Shown here one piece after another: positions 9,309 through 21,100 of a DNA stretch of 37,367 bases. The notes under the pieces were generated by a model. The model was given only the letters and a program-made list of their open reading frames with translations, searched no databases and had not been told where the DNA came from. Where the stretch lies: positions 1 through 37,367 of the forward strand of contig NW_005434411.1 in the NCBI RefSeq assembly GCF_000315625.1, in the 5' to 3' direction. A program made the position numbers and the translations under genes. This DNA comes from Guillardia theta CCMP2712. Taxonomy: Eukaryota > Cryptophyceae > Pyrenomonadales > Geminigeraceae. Every line of letters begins with the position of its first letter. Positions within the stretch are counted from its first letter, which is position 1.

Positions 9309-10653
9309 ATGCTAAGACGGATCATGACGGTGATGGCGACCATGACGATGGTGAGAGGAGCGACAGCTTTCACCAGCTCCGCTCCCACCACAGCCTCCCG
9401 CATGTTCTCCTCCTCCTGCCCGAGGATGGCCTCCTCGGCCTCGCAAGCTTCGTCCTCCTCGGCCAAGAAGGGTAAGATCCTGGTGCTGGGGGGGACAGGC
9501 TTCGTAGGCTCCAACGTAGCTCAGCTCGCGATCGAGAGAGGATACGAAGTGAGAAATTCTGAGGGTCGGACGTCTTGCTGACCTCGATGCGCCATGGCAG
9601 GTCGTTGCCCTGAGCAGGAGAGGGGAACCCACGGGAGCAAGCAGGTCTGGCGCAGCCAGCAAGATCGCATGGAGGAAGGGAGACGCGACGAAGAAGGCCG
9701 ACGTGTGCATCTTGATGCTGTTGCGAGTACCATGACCTGTTGCATGCAGATAGAGAAGGTGATGGAGGAAGGAGGCTTCACCGCTGTGGTGCATGCGATC
9801 GGGATGCTCTTCGAAACCGAGCTCAACAAATACGTGAGAAAGGAGGAGAGGAGGGGAGGTCAGTCAAGTTAGGGTCGAGCATGGCAGGCGTCGGGATCAG
9901 GATCTGTTCCTCGAGCTGGGTCGACGTACGATGAGATCACGAGGCAGGTGAGGGAGTTTGCTCGAGCTCTTGTTCTGTCCTGTGAAGGGGAAGCCTAGAC
10001 AGCCTTCAATGCCATGGAGGCCGCCGCTTCCTCTTCCTCGGCGTCCTCGGACCCGATTCCTTTCGCGTTTGTCTCAGCAGCAGAGGTGAGATGGACGTTC
10101 GACAAGTCGTTCGAAGGAACGCCGGTAAGAGGAAGCGAGTCTGCGACCAACATGACGCGCGGCAGCTTGACTGGCTGCGACGATACCTCATAGCCAAGCG
10201 AGCTGTGGAGTCCGAACTCATCGATGTCTATGGGGCAGGAGGATTGTGAGACACTCTGCTCCTCCTCCTCCTCCTCCTCCTCCTCCTCCTGCTTTCTCGC
10301 TTCTGTCTTCTTCCTCTCTCATTCTGGGCTAGGCTGAAACCGATCATCGTCCGTCCAAGCCTCATCTGGACTTGGGACAGGCCGGGGTGAAACTCATGAG
10401 CCTGCTCTTCCTGTGGTGACGTCTGCCGGTCAGAGCGCTCCTGCCTGTCGCTGCCTTCACCTTCGGGAATAGGCTGGGCCTTCCTTTCGTCGACAAACCT
10501 GTATCGCCTCCTCCTCTCTTCCTCCTCTCTTACGCTTCCTCCCAGGTTCAAGTGTCCACGCTGTCCAAGGCCATCTTGAAGGGCCTGGAGAGCAAGAGCG
10601 AGAAAGGAGTGTACAACTTCGAGGGGATGGAGCGACTAGCCAAGGAGTTCTAG
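9309..10653 (+). CDS. Plastid-targeted NAD(P)-binding atypical SDR (COQ11/YLR290C-like)
   Basis: Nine exons (9309-9548, 9601-9702, 9750-9833, 9888-9947, 9999-10124, 10166-10245, 10333-10386, 10434-10500, 10546-10653) sum to 921 nt, in frame, for 306 residues. Residues 1-20 are a signal peptide ending in RGATA, followed at once by Phe (FTSSAP) and a Ser/Ala-rich transit peptide, the bipartite plastid signal of red-lineage algae. The mature enzyme opens with the dinucleotide fold KILVLGGTGFVGSNVAQLA (GxxGxxG). Further family-like blocks are VVHAIG, FAFVSAAE, the YLIAKRAVESEL segment carrying the YxxxK-like pair, and PFVDKPVQVSTLS near the end. The related yeast protein acts in coenzyme Q assembly and plant homologues occur in plastoglobules. 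A role in plastid prenylquinone or lipid metabolism is therefore plausible, but the substrate is unknown. The start was placed at the ATG that gives the signal peptide. Confidence 0.88.
10258..10290 (+). repeat. (TCC)n tract in intron
   Basis: A short TCC repeat forms the polypyrimidine part of the intron 10246-10332 of the SDR gene. Confidence 0.8.
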
Positions 10654-10738
10654 ATGCAAATCAAGGCACATCGGCTGTGGTCGCGTTGGACATGCAAGTG
10701 AAGGTCGACATCTTAATTTTCCTTTACCAAAATTCCCT
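10654..10738. terminator. Short convergent gap between SDR and PAQR genes
   Basis: Only 85 bp lies between the stop codons of the plus-strand SDR gene (10653) and the minus-strand PAQR gene (10739), so the 3' untranslated regions must overlap or be minimal. No AATAAA signal is evident on either strand. Confidence 0.4.
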
Positions 10739-12916
10739 TCACAAGTAGGAGGTGCACAGCTGGTCGGTCCTCCAATGGAAATGTCCCACCACACAAAAGA
10801 AGTGCAAGAAAGCAGCTGAGAGCACAAGCTGCGGGTCAAAGTTCGTCAGTCGCTCCCAGCAGCGTCAGAGCTTGCAGAGCTTACGATGTGCCAGAGCTGA
10901 TGGGAGCTGAAGACGATATCAAACTTGCCTGCATCCATTGGGATCAGATGGGGCTACGAGAGGAAGGAGCATGGACCTGGCCAGTAGCGCTCGGGGAATC
11001 GGTAGTAGTAAATCACACTCCCGAGAGCGTAGATGCCAATCATAGCCGAGATGTAGACGAGGCCTGGCGTCCAGCATGGCTCGCCGTGGAGGTAGCTGCG
11101 TTCGCATGTCAGTTGCCTCCTGTCTCGTTCCCTTCCTCCGCCCACCGGAGCAGGAGATGACCGCACGGGACCACAGCGAAAAGAGCGTTTCCACTGACAG
11201 TGAAGGTGAGGGGCAGGAGAGCTGTCTGAGGAGCAACCAGACCTGTAGACCAGCACCCGCATGAGGCATGAGGAGGGCGATGGTTTCAACCCGCTGACGC
11301 GACAAGTCACAAGTAGCCGAGGTTTGACAGGCAACAAGACATGTTGTATGATACAAACCTGTAGATTCCAATTCCTGCAGAAGATATTGAAAACACTGCG
11401 ATGATCGCCTGCCAGAGCATCAGTCTGTCTAACTGTAACAACATCGTCGGCACACCAGGTACATGTTTCGAAGCGACACATCGCAATAGAACCCATAGAA
11501 GATGGGAGGAACGAAAGAACCTCCGATCAAGATCGAGATGCTGGCAGACGGAAAGAAGATCAGTATCAAGACATCTTGTCAGTACCAGGAGATCCAGTGC
11601 TTACCCAGCATAATCCAGAAACAAGAGAACATTCGCTAGAGTCAAGCTGTGGCAGTTGAAAAGGTGATACGAAGCACTGGAACCTCGTAAGCACTAGTTT
11701 ACCGGCATGCTCAGCATACCTCGTGAGAAGACATGTGAAAGCAGAGAGCAAGAAAATGACAATTGGCCATCTTTCAACGATCGCCTGAGAGTTTAACGTC
11801 TCTCCGTTGATCTTGAATCGATGGAAGAAATCTTGGTTGATCACTTCTCGGACTTTCTGCATCTCGTGCACCATTTCTCCTTGGATGTTCACAGATGCGT
11901 GTATCAGCGCCCTGCCATCTTTCGTGAAATGCCATAGCAGCATCGACACTTTCTTACCTCTTCGCTGCCGATATCCCGTTGTTCAGAGCAGTAGTGACTG
12001 AAGACACTTCAGAAGCTGTGTACTCTGCCCACTCGGAGGGGCTCAGGCCCCAGACGAGGCTGTTGTGATCATCGATGTGGCCCATGCTGGTTGTGATGGA
12101 GGAGACCTGATCCTGCAGCTTCTGCTTCACGCTGGCAAGTCTTCGCACTAGATCTGCCCAGCACATCACGCAGCCTTCCATGGAGACGGAGCCCAGCTGA
12201 GAGAGCTCGTGCCTGATGGTCTCAAGCGACTTATCAAGGTTGTGCATGGCATTCTCAAGCTTCTCTTGCACAAGAAGCTGCGCTGCATGTGCTTCTTCCG
12301 CCATGTTGCGTCCCATCTCCTTGGTATTCGCCTGTACAATCTCCCGCCAGCGCTCGAGGCCTGGCAGCTTGAATTCTGCATGCTTCAAGATATCCTTGGC
12401 GGCCGCGAAATGTCTCTGAGCCATGCTGAAGGCATACTTCTCAGGAGACAAGCCAGTAAAGTTAGTCTGGTTCGAGCAGTTAGCACTACAGAAAGCGCTG
12501 GCATTGCTGCCTCCGATCGGCATGCTCTGCACTACACTGCGAACCATCCTCTTAGGTCGTTCGAAAGCAGGCATGTCCTTCACGTAGAAGAGGAGGCACA
12601 CAAAGAGGATGCTTCCCAGCAGGTGCGACCAGACATTGATCGTCTCATTGTGCAGCTGAAACATGGACCGGATGCACTGCCAGAACGAGAGGCCGAGGCG
12701 GTATCCCCGGAAGATGTGGGAACCCTCGCTCACCATGTAACCCCACCGCCCCTGGCAGTCTGTGATGGTGTAATCGATGCCAGGCTTCAGGCCGACTGGA
12801 GAGGACAACACCTTCCTACATTTACGTTGACGTAGCCCTTGCTTTCCCTCGCTCGCACAACCAGAAGGAGTCTCGCATGAGCTGTTGGTAGCATGAATTT
12901 CTGCTGGATCGGACAT
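10739..12916 (-). CDS. PAQR / hemolysin-III family seven-helix membrane protein with enlarged loop
   Basis: Ten exons (12916-11958, 11911-11720, 11676-11605, 11540-11456, 11408-11359, 11293-11243, 11193-11146, 11095-10977, 10928-10885, 10828-10739) sum to 1710 nt, in frame, for 569 residues. Family hallmarks appear in order: FRGYRLGLSFWQ and the LHNETINVWSHLLG helix-1 motif; SASYHLFNCHS with its His; LDYAGISILIGGSFVPP with the family Asp; then YYYRFPERYWPGKFDI and SSHQLWHI with the two C-terminal His. These His and Asp residues form the zinc site in adiponectin receptors, some of which act as ceramidases. Helix 1 ends near residue 112 and helix 2 starts only near 367. The ~250-residue loop between them is charged and helical (coiled-coil like, with a Cys pair CVMCW). 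PAQR loops are usually short. The substrate is unknown. Confidence 0.9.
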
Positions 12917-13340
12917 CGTGCTTGATCTGAACGAACAGGGTGGGTCGGTCCGAGTCTGGCGGGGACAAGTTCTGGTACTGCGTCTAGTTCGGTGCCTCTT
13001 CCTCCCCTCTACCTCTCCTCGGGTCCTGCCTTGCAGCTTTTGTTTCCTCCCTCCTCCCTCTGCACTCTCAGCTCTCTAACTCTCTCTTCTTCCCCACGTC
13101 CTGCTCACTCCCTCCCTCCTTCTTCCTCCCTCCCTCCCTCCCTCCCTCCTCCTCCCTCTCTCGTCCTCTCCCCCTTGAAAGTGCTCGCCCTGTTCACAAG
13201 CCCCGTAGCTCGCCGTGAGCATGCTCAGACACTTTTGAAAAGAGGTTGCTGAATCCCTCTTGTAAGTTGAACTTTTCCTAGGAATAATTTGAAATCACAA
13301 GACAGGATTCTCCTCTACTGCTGACGAAAGAGAACGGTCC
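12917..13340. other. Upstream region of the PAQR gene, pyrimidine-rich
   Basis: The plus strand from about 12985 to 13180 is dominated by CCTCC and CTCTCC repeats (strongest at 13099-13165). It is probably the promoter and leader side of the minus-strand PAQR gene. No gene is seen. Confidence 0.45.
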
Positions 13341-14450
13341 GCCTCAGAAAATCTCAGTACTCAAGGCAGGGCCCGGTCCCTGGCCTGGGCCCGGGCCGGG
13401 TCGCCGTCACTGAGCCGGGACGCCCATCATCCGCCCCCTTCAGCGTGTTCAAGCAGGTCGTTCACTCAGATAACCCCCACCCCCTCTTTGTCTAAGATTC
13501 ACCCCTACTCCGAAGGGTAATTCGACCCCTTTGAGCAAACAGGGGTCTTGTCTCTCTCTCGACCATCCTTGTGCCGTACCCTCACCCCCTCCGGGTCCTG
13601 ACCCCTACCCCCCATCCCCCCGTGCCCTCAACGAGCCTGTAACCCCAGAAGTACATTATTAAATTTACTATGAGTACGGCTTTAAGTACCCCTGGTACCT
13701 CGATAACACCCTCACGTATCTCGTCGAATGGGCTATTGAGGACCCCTCCTTTATCCTACCCCCTATACCCCAACCACCCTACGGGTACTTGTCGCACTGA
13801 CAAAATTTTGAATCAGCCGGTACTCAAATGTATAAAGATTATAGACTTGAAATCATATTTTGTAATATTATTTTATTATGTATCAGCTGAAAGTACCATG
13901 AATGATAATTATACCAATGAAAAAAATATATTTAAAGATTTTTTTATATAAGTTCTGAATACCTTGGTACCACTGATGGAGCCACTACGCAGTTTACTCC
14001 CTAGAATATTTTACATATCTTGGTACTATTGCGTGGTTTGTACCTTAATTATTACTGTTAAGCTAAATGAGATACCGCTGTCTCCCGTACTACCTTCTGA
14101 CAGAGAGGCCTTTCTACAAATCTTTTAAATCGAACCAGTAAAGTAGGTGCGGGGGGTGGGGTAATTGTGTATAAGGGTAGTGTAAGGAGGGGTCATTCTA
14201 GAAGACTCTTGTTTGAATTAGAAAGGGTGGGTACTCTGGATGATTCATGGACGTCAGACGGGTTGAACTACCGAAAAGGGGGTGGTGAGACCGGTGGGGA
14301 TGTGGGGTGATCAAGGGAATAGGTAGGGGTACTGGAATTATTGGAAGTAAGGGATGAGATCAGACAGAGGGAGCAGACGGGGGTGGAGCGCACAGAGGGG
14401 GTGGAGGGGGCGGGGCGGTGAGGAATTGAATACTCTGGAAGGGGTGGGTC
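13341..14450. other. Compositionally modular intergenic island
   Basis: Four blocks follow one another on the plus strand. A GC-rich block (13360-13440) is full of GGCCCGG and GTCACTG motifs. A C-rich block (13470-13630) has repeated CACCCC and TACCCC. An AT-rich block (13640-14130) contains GGTACC and TACC motifs. A G-rich block (14140-14440) has GGGGTGGGG runs. The same kinds of block occur at 22560-23510 and 24320-25300. No credible coding exon is present. Confidence 0.5.
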
Positions 14451-15139
14451 ATAAGAATATGAGATGCTGGTACAGATCATTGTTAATTAAATAACAATAC
14501 CATACAAATAATAGGTTCACCTGGGGGTCATTTGAAACAGAAGTTGAGGGTCTGGAGACACGACGGGGGAGAGAAGGAGTCAGCGCGCCATTGTCGGCGG
14601 AGAGGACGACAAGGAGGAGGGGAGGGGATCGACAGGACGATCGGAGCACCTGTTCTGATTCCTCCTTTCACCTGTCGCTTGCTCTTTCAAGCTTCTCCTG
14701 GAGGCAGGGCGGGTGATTGACGTTCTTTCGAAACCAGAGAGTTGGTGCTGATGCACAGGCAGTTGGGAAGTGATTCGAAGTGGGCACAGTTGAAAGAACA
14801 TGCGGCACGATGAACAATTCTCCTGAATGACGTTTCATCTTGATCAACTATTCATCAAAAAAGGGGCTCATTGAAGATTCATCTATCATTTAGCTTGATA
14901 CGGACACTTGTTGATCCATACCTTGTTACTTTGAATTTACCAACACCGAATGGAGTGTAGGCCTGAGCTTTGCCTCTAATATTTGTTTGCGATTCGATTT
15001 TACCTTACTTGGTTTGAAGCTGACCATTTTGAGAGCTCCGATACCTTACCCTGAGATTCTAGGAGGTTTGTTTCGGTACAAGCCTTTCGAACAAGCCTTT
15101 CGTTGATTAGCCAACCCCTTCACCCTCTTCGTTGTGACC
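14451..15139. other. Upstream region of the Gln-rich gene
   Basis: About 690 bp without a supported gene. The segment 14820-15120 is moderately AT-rich with repeated ATACCTTAC/ACCTTGTTAC-like words and should contain the promoter and 5' leader of the gene starting at 15140. Confidence 0.4.
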
Positions 15140-18100
15140 ATGGACGAAGGAGTCATGGATCTTGATTCGAACTCAATGTTTCTAAATGAGCTGTTCGGTG
15201 ATGGGCTAGAATCTGGGGGGCAAGATGGCGAGCTAGCCTCGGACAGCTTCTTGAACCTGGGTCCTGCACCCTCCGACTTCTCGGGGTCGAAAGGGGAATT
15301 CGACTCTCTTGAAACCCCAGAATCTCTCTTGTGGGGCGGTGAACAACTTCCTACTAGTGGGCCAGCTAGACCTCCAACAAGCGGTCCTCCAGCTCAAACT
15401 GAGACCGTCGTTTCACCACCTCAGCTTGTCCGACAGGGCTCTGCCTCGGGACGACCGCCTACAGGAGCCAGGACATCGTCGTCAAGTGGAGCAAACAAGC
15501 GTCGAAGTAGTGGAAATCCGTCAACTCCCCTGAATTCGTCATTAGATGATGGTCAGAATGGCGCGTCTCACCCTCAGATGGACACATCTGGCGATCAAGG
15601 TAGTGGTCATGCAAGAATGCAAGTCTCTGGGAAACAGGTAGCATGCGATTGATATGTGTTATGTTAGAAAGTAACCTGATACAAATCCAGCAGCAACAGC
15701 TTCATCATCAGATGGTGCAGCAGCAACAGGCACAGCAGCAGGCACACATCCAGCAGCAGCATGTGCAACAGGCGCAACAGCACATGCAAGGCTCCATGCC
15801 GAGCGGATGGTCCTCATACGGAGGTCCTCCGAGTCGGGGAAGCTCATCATCGAATCTTGCTGCTCATATGGGGCCAGGAATGCAATCGGCCTCAGGCCCA
15901 AGCATTCCCGATGGCATGTCCATGGCTGGTATGCCTGCGGCTTCTATGCCTCAGTCTGCCATCTCACAAGCAATGATGTCTCATGGAGGGCTACCTCCAG
16001 GAGCTGTAGGCAGCAACATGATGCCGAATGCCATTCAAGGATCCGGAATGTCTCAAATGGGAATGCCCTCTGGAATGAGTCCTGGAATGTCGCAAGGGAA
16101 TATTTCCCAAGCAAATTTAGTTCAAGCAGGGATGCCGCATGCAAACCTTGCACAGGGAGGGATGCCCCATCCAAGTATGTCGCAGCCGGGCATGTCGCAG
16201 CCGGGCATGGCACAGGCAGGTCTCTCACAGCAAGTAAACATGCCTCCTGGTGCTTTGAACCCGAATGTTATGGGTGCTGGTGGGATGAATCAAGGTAGTG
16301 TAATTTATCTGGGAGTGAGATACGTCCTTGATTGCATGTCGAAAGGTGGAATGGTGCAAGGATCGATGATGCCACACAACCAATCTGGACACATGCAGGT
16401 GATGACTGCAAGAATCGAAGATTAGCATTAAATTGCTGATGTCACAGATGGGATATCCATCTCCCGGGCAAGGGCAATCGTTTCCGGGTCAAGTATGAAA
16501 CATCAATTTTCAAATGAAGTACCTGCATTGTTCTTATAGACTTTCAGGTTGGGGGACAAGTACATCCACATGCTCAATCGCAGGTAGAATTTGACCTCGT
16601 TCCTTTTTGTTGATTGTTCTAAACATAATTGCAGCTTCAGCAACAGCATTCTCATTCTCAGTTGCAGCAGCAGCAGCAGCAGCAGCAACACCAGCAGCAG
16701 CAGCAGCAGCAGCAGCAACAGGTGCGTCTTCTTGTTTATTGCTGCACTCTGTTCCATCGGATTTTTGTTTTTGTTCCTAAATCCAAATTTCTACAGCATG
16801 CTGGCATGCAGCGTGCTCCGTATGCTATGCAAAGATCCCATTCTTCACAGAATATGGCGGCTATGAGCCCTCAGCATGCAGGTGTGTGACCCGAATCTTG
16901 ATGTCTTGTTCTGAAATGACGTTGATTTAAGCTCATGGAGGGCAATATCCTCAGCAAAATATGTCTCCGCACGCACAGCATATGCAACAGGTATTTGTTG
17001 AGTCTTGTTCATTCTTTGAAGAAGTGCTCTGCTGTAAATGTATGACTTTCATCCTTTTCTTCTTTCTGGGAATATCAGCAATCTCAACAACATCCTCAAT
17101 CGGTGAGATTTGCTTGTGAGTGCAATCAAATTGATCTGGAATTAGATGCAAGGATACTCAAGAGATTCGATTGGACAACCAACAAGCGCACAGGTGATAA
17201 CTTGTGTCATGTTCATTTCGTTTTGTCAATACTGAGATATGCACATAGATACAGCAACAAAGATTTCAAGCGATGGTGAGTGTCTGCAGAGAGAACAACT
17301 TGCAGCTGGATTCATAGTTTGAGTTCTTAATTTTTCTTGAATCAGCAGGGCTCTGCTGGACAAGGTCAACCAAGCCCTTCACACTCTATACAATCTCCAC
17401 AGCAAGCGGCACCGCAGCAGGCATCTCCAAGTGTTCAGCCCAGCCCTCAAGGCCCTCAGCAGCAGCTGCAAGCGTACGTGTACGCTAGTCATGTTTGATC
17501 CTGATTTTGGCTTTAGTCAGGGCAGTGGACAGATGTCATCGGCATCGTTTCAGAGTGTGGGTGCGCGGCTTCAAAGCTGTCAGGTACTGTAGTTTCTCTC
17601 TCAGTCTGTTGTGCCTGAAGCACTTTCTAGTCGAGACTTGTGGAAGCATTGCAACGCTGTTCGTCTCTACTAAATACTGCCAGGTGGATTTAGGAGATTC
17701 AAGTATTTTCTTTTAACCCTTTTGTAGGAGAATCTGCCCGCAAGAAACCGTTATGCAACTACAATCTCACATGCCAAATCTAGCTTTAGAATCCGCACAT
17801 CAATACCTCGTTGCTGCGCAGCAGGAGTTAGCGTCCTTGGCAAGGTCATCGAATATGTCGCAATCCATGGCTAGCTCGCATTCTTCTTCGAGCATGTCTG
17901 GGGCTGGTGTGCCCCTGTCTAGAGGAGGGTCCATGACAGGTTCGGGTCCAAACAATCCGATGGCAACTTGGTCACAGAATCAGGCCTTGCAGCAGCAACA
18001 GCAACAGCAGGCTGCGAGTCCGTCGGTTGGAGCAACCCAGCACAACCAGCAGCAACAAGCTCTTCAACAGCAAATGCAACAATCCTCGCAGCAGCAGCAG

Positions 18101-21100
18101 CAACAGATGTTGCAACATCAACAGCAGCAACAACAGCAACAACAGCCATCAGGAATGATGCATCCACATCCTCCCAGCAGGCAGTCAAGTGGTATGCTTG
18201 CAACCGCGGGAAGGTACTTGTGATTCCTTCATCATCCGGGATACTCACATGCTTTCAGCCCAATGCCGCCACAGCTTGCTTCACCCATGGCAATGCAAGG
18301 CGTCTTTCAAGGTCTACAAATGCAAAGCAATGCTGTGCCTATGGCTGGAACTCATTCTCAATCTCCCATGCCGCCTCACTCAGCTGATGCTCAGTCACAG
18401 CAGCAGCAGCAGATGAACAACTCTCAGGTATTGCCGTCTCAATCCGCCCAGGCGAATCAGAACAACTCCAACGCGGGTGGTGGTTCTGGAAACAACGCTC
18501 CTCAAAGACCGGTGAAATCTGACATGATGAATGGGTCCCAAGAAGCCGATGAAGATGATCTGGTGATCGTTGGAAGCACTGGTACATTCAGTTCAGACCT
18601 TCCCCACGCGAGAGCGCATTGTGTAAATAGACCTTTTCGATCGACAAAAGAACGTGTTGGAAAGGAGGAAGGGGGGAACAACGAGATGTTTTGCCCGAAC
18701 TGCTTTTGTTACGTATGCGACGTTAAAGCTTCAGATTGTAAAGGTTGGCTCAAGGTTGGACACTGTCATGCTCATGACAAGGACCCATACTGGAGGGCTT
18801 TGAGAGAATTTACAAGGGCTGAAATGTTGTCGAACAGTCCGTTGCTGCAAGCACTAGGCTGTGATGAAGCAGCGCAAGTAGAGGCACAAAGGCATGTTTG
18901 TAAGCTTCTATTTCTAGAACTCACTTTGTTCGTGTGCAGGTGGTGCGTCAACGGCTTGCTTGCTTTCCACCGTTACCGCGATGGGGACCCGGGGCCAGGA
19001 GATACGATCAATCACTCGTTCCAGCATGTGACAGATGTAGCCTCCAGTGCCATGAAGGCGATTGTTGGACATCTATCGGGCCCAAAAGGCCCCCGAACAA
19101 CTCTTGCAGTTCTTGATGGCATCACATCTGCTATTGTCATCAACACATGGCGCCCTGGTGCAGCACAGGACGCCAAGCACAAGTGGTGTAAGGGAACATA
19201 CGCGGCCTACAAAGCTATCATCGAGCAACTAGAGAAATACTGGGTTCTTGCAATCGTGCACACATCAACGAGGAGTGTTCCTCCTCAGGCGTTGGCTGTG
19301 ATGGCAAATCGCTTGAAACGTTTGTCTAAGCTTGCAGCAAAGGAAGTGGCTGGTGGTACCCCGCAAATCTCCCACGTTCCTTTAACGCATGCTGTTAGCG
19401 CATGCGAGCGGGGATGGACGCATCCTGTTGTAGTCGCCATTCTTGAAGGACAATGTACAGACTTGTCACAACGCGAAGCTCCGACGCTACAAAGAGCGAG
19501 GTTGCATGTGCTCGAGAGGGCGCAAAGGTGGAAAGAGGCTTATCACTATGCAATCTTTCATGGACATGTGGCAAAATCGCTGGCGTACATGGCGAGGGCT
19601 GGAAGGCATGGAGATGTTCTTCCGATGGTGTTCAGACAGAGTGCTCTAGCGTGTGGGGGGAAGTGCGTGCCAGTATGCGCAGAGCTTGCTTCATGCAATC
19701 AAAGCGACACGGCAGTCAGATTAGCGATGTATTGCGCTTTTGGAGACTACGAAAGAGACTGTCCTCCAGAGCAGCTCATACAGAATCGAATGCCATACGT
19801 GCAGTGGATATTGGAGCATCTCACCGGGCACTTGAGTCAATCAGAGTGGCAGCAACGGAATTCCAACCCCTCCAACAACGGGGGAGGTGGAGTTATCGAA
19901 CCTGCCCGGAGAGACGCGGAGGAATGGGCGAGGCAAGTGTCGGAGGATCTCGTGACACACTTGAGCCAGCCTCTCTCTGAAGCCCCTCTGGGATCGCTCT
20001 ACTCGGCTGCGACATACACGGTGGAAAGAGCAGCTGCCTTGTGTGCGGTCGCTATGCCGGTGTTGGCCTTGAACTGCGCGAAGCTGTTCTACAGGCTGGG
20101 TGACTACTGCGGAGCCGCATCTGTGGTTCTTGTTGCTGGCAACCGGAACCAAGAGGCCTTACTGTGGGCCCTCCAAGAACTTACTCCTAAAGTAGGAATG
20201 CAGCCGTTCGCCAGCGCGCTCAAGCAGATACAAATCGAGAGTCTTGAGCCCACGGCCCAACTGCAGGTCGCGACAGCGTATCTGCAGTCATCTGATGTCT
20301 CTGCTGCAATCAAGATGGCAATTACGGCAAGTTCCATCGGTGCGCCAGAAGCCCAAGAACTCCCTTACGCGCAATTTGAAAATACCAGGAACTACAGACC
20401 TTGCAATTTGCAAAGTTTCATTGATGCCGCTGAAAAATCTGGGGACAGCAACTCCGCCTTGCAACTGGCAGAGCTTCAAATGTGGTGGGAGCCAAGTTGG
20501 AATCATTTGCAAGCCTTGCAACGATTGTCTTCTCCTCAGAAGTTCTCTCTGAGACAACAACAGCTCCAATCCCTTGCACTGAATGATTCACGATTCAAAC
20601 TAGAAGTCAGATTCGAAGTGCTTGTCAGAGACGGGCTGCATTCGAGGGTTAGTTTCATTGCTATGACGTTCCATCCGATTTACTTGTTGCAGGCTGCGGC
20701 AATATTGGCTTCTGTAGCTGAAGAGGATGTGAACGCCGCTGTAAATGCTGTAAAGGTTTGGCTTTTCTACATCTTGGTTCTTCATTTGACTCAAGGCCAG
20801 AATGGTTTGGAAGCACTAGGGACAGACGTGATAAAGCAACCCAACGGCATTATAGATGCCATCTGGCCTTGGTTAGAACAGGTAAGCACTTTCAAATCAG
20901 TGAAATTACACTGACAATTAACTTGATAGATCGTGAGCAATGGGGAAGCCGCAGATTCTGTGATGGAGGTTAGTACAAGAATGGATATCATGTGTGAAAC
21001 ACAACTAATCGTGGTCTAGTTCTTGTGTCCGACACTGTCTTCAAAGATTTTGCCGTTGTATGAACAGGTTTGATGTAGTTGTTTGACATTCTCCTTCCTG

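Noticed and set aside
9212-9514. Minus-strand acidic frame opposite the SDR presequence
   Set aside because: Antisense of a clearly coding exon with signal peptide and GxxGxxG motif.
12209-12835. Plus-strand 208-aa frame inside the PAQR gene
   Set aside because: Antisense of PAQR exon 1, whose family motifs and phase agreement are decisive.
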